In this document: positions 39,101-46,646 of the stretch, one piece after another
Layout of the letters: each line of letters opens with the position of its first letter
Position numbering within the stretch: the stretch's first letter is position 1
Source of the DNA: Rhizobium redzepovicii
GTDB lineage: Bacteria > Pseudomonadota > Alphaproteobacteria > Rhizobiales > Rhizobiaceae
Length of the DNA: 64,000 nucleotides
NCBI RefSeq assembly: GCF_019793435.1
Contig: NZ_JAILYH010000014.1
Location: 62,001-126,000, forward strand
Direction: 5' to 3'
The notes under the pieces: generated by a model
The model's database searches: none
What the model saw: only the letters and a program-made list of their open reading frames with translations
What the model was told of the DNA's origin: nothing
Made by a program: the position numbers and the translations under genes

Positions 39101-42100
39101 TCGGAAACGCTCGATGAAAAGTCGGCAGCCCTCGCCGCCTCGCTCAACGAAGGTCAGAGCCGCCTGCAGGACACGCTTGACAGCCGCTCGGAATCCTTCC
39201 TCAGTGCGGTCTCCACTACCCACGACCGCCTGTCCGAGACACTCGACGACCGGGCAATGGCGCTTGCCATTTCGCTGAACGAGAGCCAGAGCCGGCTCGA
39301 GGAAACCCTGACCTCAGGCGCCGATGCCATCACCCAGGCGGTCTCCGGCACGCATGACGGCCTGAACGGTGTGCTCGACCGGAAAGCTGCGGCCATCGCC
39401 TCCTCGCTGAATGAAGGCCAGGCCCGCCTCGAGGAAGCCCTGGTGCACCGCACCGCCGCGATCATCGGTGCCGTAACGGCAACGCACGACAGGCTGACCG
39501 ACACGCTCGACGAAAAGACCATGGCGCTCGCCATTTCGCTCGACGACAACCAGAGCCGCTTCGACAGCGTGCTCGAAGCGCGCAGCAACGCCATCATGGA
39601 GGCCGTCTCCGGCGCCGAGTCGCGCGTCGCCAGCGCCTTCACCGACAAGACCGATGCTATCCGCGCCGCTTACACCGACAATCAGCAACGGCTCGAAAAT
39701 GCGCTTTCCGAGCATAGTGCCGCCCTTTCCGGCGTTCTCGATGCCGGCGGCGCTCGCTTCGAGGATCTCGTCGGCGGCCTGACCGGCCGCATCGAAGGTC
39801 GTCTGAGCGATGCCCATGCGCGGCTCGGAGGCCTCGCCGACGAGGCCGCGGCGCGTATCGAAGGCGGGCTCACCTCTGCCCATGAGCGCATCCGCACGAC
39901 GCTTGAAGATCGCGCCAATGCCATCGATCTGTCGCTGAACCAGGCCCATACGCTTATCAACGATACGCTGACGGAACACGCGACCAGCATCGGCACCTCG
40001 GTGGCGACGAGCGTCAGCATGCTCGAAATGTCGCTGGAGGACCGTGAAGCCTCGATCCGCCAGGCTATCGATGCCAGCGCCCAGACGTTGGAAGAGCGCA
40101 TGCATGCCGGCGCCGGCCAGATCGCCGGCCGCTTCCAGGAGGCGGCAAATGCGATTTCCACCTCCACGCAGAATTTCTCCGCCCAACTCGATCAGTCTGT
40201 CGAAAGCCTGACCGGCCGTTTTGAAGAAACCGGATCGCGGGTGGAATCCGGTCTAGCGGCGATCGAGACCCGCATCAGCAACGGCGTCGGCGGTGTCGCC
40301 GAAAGGGTCGAAGCCGCCAGCGGCCAGCTCTCCGGCGTGCTTGCCGACGGCATCTCCCGTATCAGCGCGCTTAGCGACGACGCCAACCGGCGTATCACCG
40401 CGACGCTCGAAGGCAGCGCCGCAAACCTCACCCAGGCGATCGACAGCCGCGCCGCCAATCTGGCCGAGACGCTCGACAGCCGCGCTACAACCCTGACCGG
40501 CGCCATCGACGGCCGCACCGCCAGCCTTGGCGAAACCCTCGACCGCGGCAATGAACGCATCGAGGAACGTCTGTCCACCATGGATCGTGCGTTGACCGTC
40601 GGCCTCGATGCCGTCAACCGCACCATCGAAGGCAAGGCCGCCGGCCTCGCCTCGACGCTGCGCAGCGCGGTTGCCGAGGCGGCCCAGGGAATGGAAGGCG
40701 AAGCGACGAGAACCACCGAGCTGCTCGGCAAGACCGGCCAGCAATTCGCCGTCGATCTCAATGCGAAAAGCGACGAATTCACCCGCACCATGGATGAGCG
40801 CTCGTCGCAGATCGTCACCCGCGTCGCCGAAGCCCAGAGCCGGCTGGCAAGCCAGGCCGCCGCCGTCGCCCAGACCTTCTCGGAAGCCGGCAACGCCATC
40901 GTCAACAAGGTTGCCGAGGCCGAGACCATCGTCGGTACGCAGGTCAATGCCATCTCCAAGGCGCTGTCGGATGCCGGCCAGTCTCTGGAGACGCGCGGCG
41001 ATGCCATCCGCTCAACGTTGTCGGGAGCCGGCAACGAGATTTCCGCCACCATGGCGGATGTCGATCGGGCGCTCGAAGCCCGCAGCAACGCTATCCGCTC
41101 CAATCTCGAGGAGCGCGCCCGCGAGATCGATACGACCTTTTCCGGCATCGACCGGGCGCTCGAAGCGCGCGGCAATTCGATCCGCGCGACACTCGACGAG
41201 CGCACCCGCGACCTCAACTCGATGCTCGCTGGCCGTTCGGTCGAATTGACGCGCATCCTCGACGAAACTGCCCGTCCGATCATCGACCGATATACCGATG
41301 CCGGCGAACAGGCCGCCGCCCGCATCACCGCAGCAGCCAACCTCAGCGCCGACCGTCTGCGTACCGAAAACGAAGCGCTCGCCAGCGCCGTTGCCGCCCG
41401 CACCGAGAATGTCGCCAACGCCGTCAGCGCCATCGAAAACAGCCTGGTCGGCAACGTCAACGGCCTCGTCGAGCGCATGTCGGAAAGCAGCGCGGCGATG
41501 GCGATGATGATGAACCGCGCCGTCGAGCAGCTGACCAGCGTCGACAGCCGTCTCGGCGAAACCACGACGCGCTTTGCCGACTCCACCACCAAGGCTGCCG
41601 AAATGGTCAACGCCTCGACCCGGCTTCTCGAAGGCAAGGTCGACCGCCTCTCCGACATTTCGGGGCAGACGCTGTCACAGGTCGGCGGCATCATCGGCCG
41701 GTTCGACGAACACTCCAAGGTCCTGACACAGGCCTCGCAGCTTCTCGGCGCCGCCCAGTCCAACCTTGCCTCGACGCTCGAAGAGCGCGAAGGCGCGCTG
41801 CAAGCGCTCTCCGTCAGCCTGGTTCAACGCTCCGACGAGATCGAGAAGACCATGCGCGGCCTCGGCGGCATGATCGAGACCGTGTTCGAGCGAGCCGAAC
41901 AGCGCTCCAGCCAGGTCACCGGCAATCTGCGCCAGGGCGTGCAGTCCTCCTTCGCCGATATCGGCCGCATTCTTACCGAAACCGAGAAACGCGCCCAGGA
42001 AGCCGCCGAGACGATGCGCGAGGCGATCACCCGCGCCGGCGACGAGGCCAATACGACGATCGACGGCACCTTCGCCAATGTCGAGCGTCGCTCCGGCGAC

Positions 42101-43180
42101 CTCTCCAACCGCATACGCGGTGGCCTGACGGCGTCGCTGTCGGAAGTCGAGCGCATGCTCGGCGAAGCCGGCCGCGCCTCCGACGGCGCCGCCCAGCACA
42201 TGCGCGAAGCATTGCGCGAAGCGATCGATGATGCCGTCGGCCGCTTCTCCGGCGCCACCGATGATATCCGCCGCTCCGCCGCCGACATCCGCAACGAGCT
42301 CGACGCCACCCGCGCCGAACTGAAGCGCGGCGCCTTCGACCTTCCCGAGGAAGCCAAGGAAAGCGCCTCGGCCATGCGCCGGGCCGTCGCCGAGCAGATC
42401 AAGGCGCTGCAGGATATCTCCCAGCTCGTCGGCCGCTCCAGCCAGCAGCTCGAGATCTCTGAGCCCGTCGCCCGCACGCTCGCCCAGACGCAGCCGGCCC
42501 CGCGTGCCGCCCAGCCGATCCCAAGTCAGCCGACCGCAAGTCAGCCGGTGACGCCCCCGCCGCCACAGCCGGCAGCGCCCGCGCCGATCGAAGCGACGGG
42601 CCTGCGCGGAACGATCGCCCCGCCGGCACCTGCTGCCGCTCCGCAGCCTGCGCCTGCCCGTCAGGAACCAGGCCGCCAGGAACCGGCTCGTGCCGAAAGC
42701 GGCGGCTGGATCAGCGATCTGCTGCGCGGCGCATCACGTGAGGAGGCCGCCGACGAGGCGCCTGCCCGTGCCCCGGCTCGCTCGGCGGAAACCGCCACAC
42801 CGGCCGCACGCAGCAGTGACATCCGCAATCCGCGCCATGTCGTCGAATCGCTGAACTCGCTCTCTGTCGATATCGCCCGCGCCATCGATCACGACGCCTC
42901 GGTCGATCTGTGGCGCCGCTATCAGCGCGGCGAGCGCGACGTCTTCACCCGCCGCCTGTACACGCTGAAGGGCCAGCAGACCTTTGACGAGATCAAGCGC
43001 AAATATGACCGCGAACCGGAATTCCGCACCGCCGTCGATCGCTATATCGGTGATTTCGAAAAGCTGCTGGCCGACGTCGCCCGCACCGACCCGAACCAGA
43101 TCGTCTCGCAGTCCTACCTGACCTCAGATACGGGCAAGGTCTACACCATGCTTGCCCATGCCGCAGGCAGGCTCAGCTGA
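36188..43180 (+). CDS. Giant membrane-anchored coiled-coil protein, GPR/RgsE-like polar growth factor
   Basis: 2330 residues. A charged N terminus (1-105) is followed by two membrane helices (about 110-132 and 144-171) and then about 1900 residues of almost continuous helix rich in Ala, Ser, Thr, Glu and Leu. Residues 699-1138 are ten tandem 44-residue repeats (consensus starts AVSGTHDRLSETLDEKAMAL), with a weaker eleventh. A Pro-rich linker (about 2097-2165) leads to a compact C-terminal domain (about 2215-2330, YQRGERDVFTRRLYTLKG). Size, topology and composition match the growth-pole-ring protein of Agrobacterium and RgsE of Sinorhizobium, needed for unipolar growth. ATG 36188 follows GAGG. 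The gene stands alone between a control region with CtrA-like sites and a terminator. Confidence 0.8.
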   Translation: MANNKYNESIEDKAFKALDEALQIDFGKDNVPSRRGDAPEAPEANVSDPVNARNQQAQEEAQRRNRRSAGAEQASRGPAFTPANDASRNTPASILKSFDGASSRSAVRTATLFSVLWVMGGLGLMSLLYAPQIWQIRSLADLVALPGVIAGLVGIIIPVMMFYAFAIMIARAQDMRNAARSMAEVALRLAEPETIASERIMTVGQAVRREVSAMNEGIERTIARASELETLVHSEVNALERSYADNELRVRGLVHELGSEREAIVNHADRIRTSIGSVHDQLKEELSLATEEIAVRLSTSGEAFASLIDTRAATILEKSDNALQSIGSLLAAKTDSLLQTLNASGFALATEFDNRLEALSVNLNDHGEKLLSQFETRASTMDSSTEKLNAALHERTQQLSEILIARTREINESLTSGERTIGGTLDDVLSKLNSALDEKGASFRQSLQSTADDAVMDLDVRSGFFEERLQTTVAQLSTAFDERVAEFTSAFDKRTGSLDTKLMESLARINETLTGGSDSIDGILSSGIDRLSSSMTDQSLALATALSTGHEVLESALGTRADEITAALTNRTGELTSALQSATSEIALTLASGTSDLQNNLQARSAEFRDTLRTTTSDLTTAVAAGTEQVTAAFGGRGEELSGMLTARAAEISEALGTAHGRIDNVMAERGGALVDALTTHHGRFEEALTSRADAIIDAVSGTHDRLAETLDEKAMALAISLNESQARIEDTLETRSEALLNAVSGTHDRLSETLDEKAMALAISLNENQARIEDTLETRSTALLNAVSGTHDRLSETLDSKAAALTTSLDERHARIDNALGTRAEALLNTVSGTRDRLAETLDEKAAAFAISLNESQARIEETLQTRSAALLNAVSGTHDRLSETLEGKVEAFATSLSEGQARIEETLESRSAALLNAVSGTHERLSETLDEKAMTLAISLNESQSRIEDTLEARSEAFLKAVSGTHERLSETLDEKSAALAASLNEGQSRLQDTLDSRSESFLSAVSTTHDRLSETLDDRAMALAISLNESQSRLEETLTSGADAITQAVSGTHDGLNGVLDRKAAAIASSLNEGQARLEEALVHRTAAIIGAVTATHDRLTDTLDEKTMALAISLDDNQSRFDSVLEARSNAIMEAVSGAESRVASAFTDKTDAIRAAYTDNQQRLENALSEHSAALSGVLDAGGARFEDLVGGLTGRIEGRLSDAHARLGGLADEAAARIEGGLTSAHERIRTTLEDRANAIDLSLNQAHTLINDTLTEHATSIGTSVATSVSMLEMSLEDREASIRQAIDASAQTLEERMHAGAGQIAGRFQEAANAISTSTQNFSAQLDQSVESLTGRFEETGSRVESGLAAIETRISNGVGGVAERVEAASGQLSGVLADGISRISALSDDANRRITATLEGSAANLTQAIDSRAANLAETLDSRATTLTGAIDGRTASLGETLDRGNERIEERLSTMDRALTVGLDAVNRTIEGKAAGLASTLRSAVAEAAQGMEGEATRTTELLGKTGQQFAVDLNAKSDEFTRTMDERSSQIVTRVAEAQSRLASQAAAVAQTFSEAGNAIVNKVAEAETIVGTQVNAISKALSDAGQSLETRGDAIRSTLSGAGNEISATMADVDRALEARSNAIRSNLEERAREIDTTFSGIDRALEARGNSIRATLDERTRDLNSMLAGRSVELTRILDETARPIIDRYTDAGEQAAARITAAANLSADRLRTENEALASAVAARTENVANAVSAIENSLVGNVNGLVERMSESSAAMAMMMNRAVEQLTSVDSRLGETTTRFADSTTKAAEMVNASTRLLEGKVDRLSDISGQTLSQVGGIIGRFDEHSKVLTQASQLLGAAQSNLASTLEEREGALQALSVSLVQRSDEIEKTMRGLGGMIETVFERAEQRSSQVTGNLRQGVQSSFADIGRILTETEKRAQEAAETMREAITRAGDEANTTIDGTFANVERRSGDLSNRIRGGLTASLSEVERMLGEAGRASDGAAQHMREALREAIDDAVGRFSGATDDIRRSAADIRNELDATRAELKRGAFDLPEEAKESASAMRRAVAEQIKALQDISQLVGRSSQQLEISEPVARTLAQTQPAPRAAQPIPSQPTASQPVTPPPPQPAAPAPIEATGLRGTIAPPAPAAAPQPAPARQEPGRQEPARAESGGWISDLLRGASREEAADEAPARAPARSAETATPAARSSDIRNPRHVVESLNSLSVDIARAIDHDASVDLWRRYQRGERDVFTRRLYTLKGQQTFDEIKRKYDREPEFRTAVDRYIGDFEKLLADVARTDPNQIVSQSYLTSDTGKVYTMLAHAAGRLS
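38282..39601 (+). repeat. Ten tandem 132-bp (44-codon) repeats inside the giant gene
   Basis: Ten in-frame units of exactly 132 bases, each encoding a variant of AVSGTHDRLSETLDEKAMAL followed by a second helix half (SLNESQARIEDTLETRS). Units 1, 2, 6 and 7 are closest; 8-10 drift. A recognisable eleventh unit follows at 39602-39733. 44 residues is four 11-residue hendecads, which fits a long straight coiled coil. Confidence 0.9.
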
Positions 43181-43208
43181 GTTTGCCGATTTGAATTGAC
43201 GTTGAGGG

Positions 43209-43242
43209 AAAGCCGCTTGACCATGTGTCAGGCGGCTTTTCT
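43209..43242 (+). terminator. Rho-independent terminator of the giant gene
   Basis: AAAGCCGCTTGAC (43209-43221) pairs with GTCAGGCGGCTTT (43227-43239), one mismatch-like G-T pair, loop CATGT, followed by TCTCG. It begins 28 bp after the stop codon. Confidence 0.8.
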
Positions 43243-43329
43243 CGTAAGATGCCGGTGCGACTAAAACCTCTCTTGCAGCCATTGGCGAGTACCGAGCCCC
43301 CTTTGTCCAGCCACGGAAAACCGCCCCGA

Positions 43330-43890
43330 ATGACCCAGGCCCTTCTGATCATCGACGTGCAGAATGCGATCCTTTCCGGAAAAGCCTTGCCGGAGCGCCA
43401 GCCCGAGATTGATGCCGCACTCGACGAGACCGTCGCGCGGCTGGCGTCGCTTCAGGAGAAAGCTCGGAATGCGGGCGCGCCGGTCGTGCTGATCCAACAT
43501 GACGGCGACAGTGGTCACCGCTTGGCCGTCGGCACGGAAGGATGGGCGCTGCGCCAGGAGATTGCGCCGGAACCAGGCGAGGTCGTCGTGCGCAAGAAAA
43601 GCGCCGATTCTTTCTTCGAGACCGACCTTGCCGAACGCCTGAACGAACGCTCGATCACTCACCTCGTCATCGGCGGCTGCATGTCGCAATTCTGCGTCGA
43701 CACGACGGTCAGGCGCGCCGTTTCTCTTGGCTATAACGTGACGCTGGTGGCGGATGGCCACACCACCGGCGATACGGCGACCCTTACCTTCTCCGAGATT
43801 GTCGCCCACCACAATGAAACGCTCGACGGTTTCGACGCCGGCAGGGCGATCGTCGATATCCGTCCCACCGCCAACATTGATTTTTCATAA
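43330..43890 (+). CDS. Isochorismatase-like cysteine hydrolase
   Basis: 186 residues. TQALLIIDVQNAIL carries the catalytic Asp, VVRKKSADSFFETDLAERL the Lys, and VIGGCMSQFCVDTTVRRA the nucleophilic Cys, the D-K-C triad of the family (nicotinamidases, ureidoacrylate and biuret-type hydrolases). The cis-peptide GGCMS and the helix after Cys are standard. The substrate is unknown. ATG 43330 was chosen because the family fold starts here; an earlier frame to 43225 is non-conserved. Confidence 0.85.
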   Translation: MTQALLIIDVQNAILSGKALPERQPEIDAALDETVARLASLQEKARNAGAPVVLIQHDGDSGHRLAVGTEGWALRQEIAPEPGEVVVRKKSADSFFETDLAERLNERSITHLVIGGCMSQFCVDTTVRRAVSLGYNVTLVADGHTTGDTATLTFSEIVAHHNETLDGFDAGRAIVDIRPTANIDFS

Positions 43891-43913
43891 GGCTCCGGCA
43901 GCAACAGCCAACA

Positions 43914-44435
43914 TCAAATCGGAAGCAGGCGATCGGTCCTCAACTTGACGATCAGCGCCTCGACGACCTCCGGCACATCCCTCGCAGCCGTATCGACAAT
44001 GATCGGCCTCCGCCCCCAATCGTCATATTCTCGCTCGACGGTTTCCTGCCACGTCGGCTTCACCAGACCTTCCACATCCGTTTTCCGCGTCTCGGCCCGA
44101 CGGCGGTGCTCGATCTTGTCGGAACAGATCACTTCCACTTCGACCGCGAGCACGCCGGACCGCGCCGCGACCGCCAGCCAAGCGTCGCGGGTTATGTCAA
44201 GCGGATTGACCGAGTCGGCAATCACCACGCGGCCGAGGGTGAGATTGTCCTCGGCAACCCCATAGGCGACGACATACCCTGCCGGACCGACGTCTCTTGC
44301 AGGGTCACCACCGGACACTCTGATCGCCTGCTCGATGGTGTCCACCCGGACGTATAAGGCACCCAGCCGTTTCGCGAGCGCGCGGGCAACAGTCGTTTTC
44401 CCGCTCCCCGGCAAGCCGCCAAAGATAATCAGCAT
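43914..44435 (-). CDS. P-loop AAA-type small-molecule kinase
   Basis: 173 residues. It starts MLIIFGGLPGSGKTTVARAL, a Walker A in the usual place for gluconate-kinase/adenylylsulfate-kinase/zeta-toxin-like kinases, and later has VVIADSVNPLDITRDAW and RRRAETRKTDVEGLVKPTW, a likely lid. The phosphoryl acceptor is unknown. It lies downstream of the synthetase-like gene on the same strand after a 191-bp gap, so co-transcription is possible but unproven. Confidence 0.75.
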   Translation of the reverse strand: MLIIFGGLPGSGKTTVARALAKRLGALYVRVDTIEQAIRVSGGDPARDVGPAGYVVAYGVAEDNLTLGRVVIADSVNPLDITRDAWLAVAARSGVLAVEVEVICSDKIEHRRRAETRKTDVEGLVKPTWQETVEREYDDWGRRPIIVDTAARDVPEVVEALIVKLRTDRLLPI

Positions 44436-44626
44436 GGCTTCTCATCCCATTGTTCGATGAATGCATGTAGGCCCGAGGAGATATACAATCGTGTCCTTGT
44501 CGCTGATCCTATTCATAGCAACGGGACGCCCGAACGTTCAACGCCGGCAAACGACGACAGCTCGCTACCAACCGCACCATGTGCCATGGAAAGCCGGGAC
44601 CGCCGCAGCGACCCCGGTTCCCTTTC

Positions 44627-45376
44627 TCACCGATCGGCCGCTATGCCCCAATTGTAAACGCACCGATCGAGACCGATGGCGATTTCCAGCACGAGGACGC
44701 CATGGTCGACAGCAGGTCCTTTTTTTGGTTGCGACCGATAGCGTTGCGGAAAGTCCGTGCGTCGCGAGATCGAGCAGACCTCCATCCATTTGTCGCCATT
44801 GTCGACCTCGATATCCATCGTCACCTCGGAATAGGCCGGCAGCCGGTCGGAGGGCACGATCCGCGTCGGTAGATGGATCAGCGAGGCGATCATGCGGCGC
44901 ACCGGTTCGAGGCAGGCGGCGTGATAGTCGTTGCCGCTGTCGGTCGTGAAGGCGCATTGGAATTCCAGCTGCCAGAACTCCTTCAGCCGGATGTGTTTGG
45001 TCGCCTGCTCCTGCTCGCGGCGATAGGACCGGCCCGCCTGCCAGACGCAGAGCGGCAGCCGCGTCTTCGAGTGGTTGCCGAGAATATACTGCATATAGGC
45101 ATAGGTTGACGGCGTGGTCTCAGGTCTCAGCACCAGCGCGGTATCGCCGGCGGAAAGCTGTTCTTGGACCCAAATATCGACGTTCGAATAGGCGCTGGAA
45201 ACCATCTCCAGCGGCATCAGCGCCGGCGCCTCGACCCTTCTGACATCCCAGGCCGGATTGACCGATTTGAGAAAGCGGCCGACCTCTTGCGAGAAGAAGC
45301 CGATCATATGATCGCGCAGATGGATCTCGCGCTCCTCCCAATGGACGAGCGAATTGACATGATAAAGATTGAGCAC
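44627..45376 (-). CDS. Stand-alone class II aminoacyl-tRNA-synthetase-like protein
   Basis: 249 residues, only the catalytic fold. RPETTPSTYAYMQYIL resembles the GlyRS RPET block, QAGRSYRREQ then LKEFWQLEFQ is motif 2, WMEVCSISRRTDF recalls the GlyRS/SerRS amino-acid loop, and EIAIGLDRCVYNW is motif 3. It lacks the anticodon-binding domain of true synthetases, so it may activate an amino acid for a non-translational purpose, as seen in carrier-protein ligases and other paralogues. The start is GTG 45376 with GGGAG upstream. The family is clear, the substrate is not. Confidence 0.75.
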   Translation of the reverse strand: MLNLYHVNSLVHWEEREIHLRDHMIGFFSQEVGRFLKSVNPAWDVRRVEAPALMPLEMVSSAYSNVDIWVQEQLSAGDTALVLRPETTPSTYAYMQYILGNHSKTRLPLCVWQAGRSYRREQEQATKHIRLKEFWQLEFQCAFTTDSGNDYHAACLEPVRRMIASLIHLPTRIVPSDRLPAYSEVTMDIEVDNGDKWMEVCSISRRTDFPQRYRSQPKKGPAVDHGVLVLEIAIGLDRCVYNWGIAADR

Positions 45377-45761
45377 GGCGCCTGTCTCCCTGGCAGCCTT
45401 GATTGACGTGGTGAGGGGCTTTACGTCCAGCAGCGCGCCGGACGCCCGGAGCGCCCAACGTCACAGCGGGACGCGGAGACCTCGTCCGTCAAATGCGCGC
45501 ACACTCGCGACCTGCAGGCAGGTGCTGAAATGGCGAGAGAAAGGGGCGCGCTTCATGGTCATGATCGAATTTTCTACGTGCCGCCCGTGCCTTTGCCAAA
45601 ACCCCAATTCGCTGAGACAAAATGAATCAGCTGTGGATGGGCTTTTTTATTGCCGCCCGTCCTTCATTTGGTCACAAACTTTCTCGATCGGCTTGCGTTT
45701 AGCTAACGGCTGACCCGACCTTCCAACGCTCGACCTTCCAACGACAGAGACAGTAACATCG
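45377..45761. other. Divergent intergenic region with a 13-bp direct repeat
   Basis: 385 bases between the synthetase-like gene (minus) and the D,D-carboxypeptidase gene (plus). A 13-base direct repeat CGACCTTCCAACG lies at 45716-45728 and 45731-45743, 20-45 bp ahead of the carboxypeptidase start. No coding frame is convincing. Confidence 0.5.
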
Positions 45762-46637
45762 ATGACCAAGACGACCTCCCGGCTCCTTGCCACCGCGCTC
45801 TCTTCCGCCGTTCTGCTGGGCGCGTTCACCCTGGCCGAGGCCGGCCAGGCGAGCTTCGTCGTCGATGCGCAATCCGGTCAGGTTCTCGAAGCCTCCAATC
45901 AGGACGACCTGAACTATCCGGCGTCGCTGACCAAGATGATGACGCTCTACCTCGCCTTCGAGGCCCTGCATGAGGGACGCCTCACCTGGGACCAGAAGCT
46001 CACCATGTCGGAAAATGCCGAGAGCAAGGAACCGTTCAAGCTCGCCGTCGGCGCCGGCCGCCAGGTGACGCTGCGCGAAGCGGTCGAAAGCATCGTCGTC
46101 TTGTCCGCCAACGATTCTGCCGTGGCGATCGCCGAACAGCTCGGCGGCTCCGAACAGGCTTTTGCCAAAGCGATGACCGACAAGGCGCGCCAGCTCGGCA
46201 TGACGAATACGGTCTTCAGGAATCCCTCGGGCCTTCCCGATCCCGAGCAGGTCACCTCGGCGCGAGATATGGCAACTCTCGGCATTTCGCTGATGCGGGA
46301 CTTTCCCGAGGAGTTCAAGCTCTTCTCTATGCGCGGCTTCCAGTTCCGCGGCATGAAGCTGCGCGGCCACAACAACCTCATGTATCGTTATGACGGCGTC
46401 GACGGCATCAAGACCGGTTATACCGACGCATCGGGCTATAATGTCGTGACATCGGCGCTGAAGGACGGCCGCCGCGTCGTCGGCGTCGTCATGGGTGAAA
46501 AGACAGCGAGCCTGCGCGACGACAAGATGGCAGGCCTGCTGGACAGCACCCTGTCTCCCTCATCAAGCGCGACAGCTTCCACAACGCCGAGCAACCAGCC
46601 CGGAGCGACGATGACGGATGCGCAGCCGACAAAATAG
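45762..46637 (+). CDS. D-alanyl-D-alanine carboxypeptidase (peptidase S11)
   Basis: 291 residues. An N-terminal signal peptide (LLATALSSAVLLGAFTLAEA) exports it to the periplasm. The penicillin-binding motifs are SLTK (residues 55-58, catalytic Ser), SAN in VVLSANDSA, and KTG in DGIKTGYTDASG. It trims the terminal D-Ala of peptidoglycan stems. It is shorter than E. coli DacA, lacking most of the C-terminal beta domain and the membrane anchor; the tail is Ser/Thr/Pro-rich. Confidence 0.92.
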   Translation: MTKTTSRLLATALSSAVLLGAFTLAEAGQASFVVDAQSGQVLEASNQDDLNYPASLTKMMTLYLAFEALHEGRLTWDQKLTMSENAESKEPFKLAVGAGRQVTLREAVESIVVLSANDSAVAIAEQLGGSEQAFAKAMTDKARQLGMTNTVFRNPSGLPDPEQVTSARDMATLGISLMRDFPEEFKLFSMRGFQFRGMKLRGHNNLMYRYDGVDGIKTGYTDASGYNVVTSALKDGRRVVGVVMGEKTASLRDDKMAGLLDSTLSPSSSATASTTPSNQPGATMTDAQPTK

Positions 46638-46646
46638 GCTGCTATT

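Noticed and set aside
38282..39733. Regular repeats considered as a CRISPR array
   Set aside because: Units are 132 bp, contiguous, in frame and coding; there are no spacers and no cas genes.
40192..41763. A 523-codon Ser/Arg-rich minus frame inside the giant gene
   Set aside because: Produced by reading the repetitive coiled-coil codons backwards.
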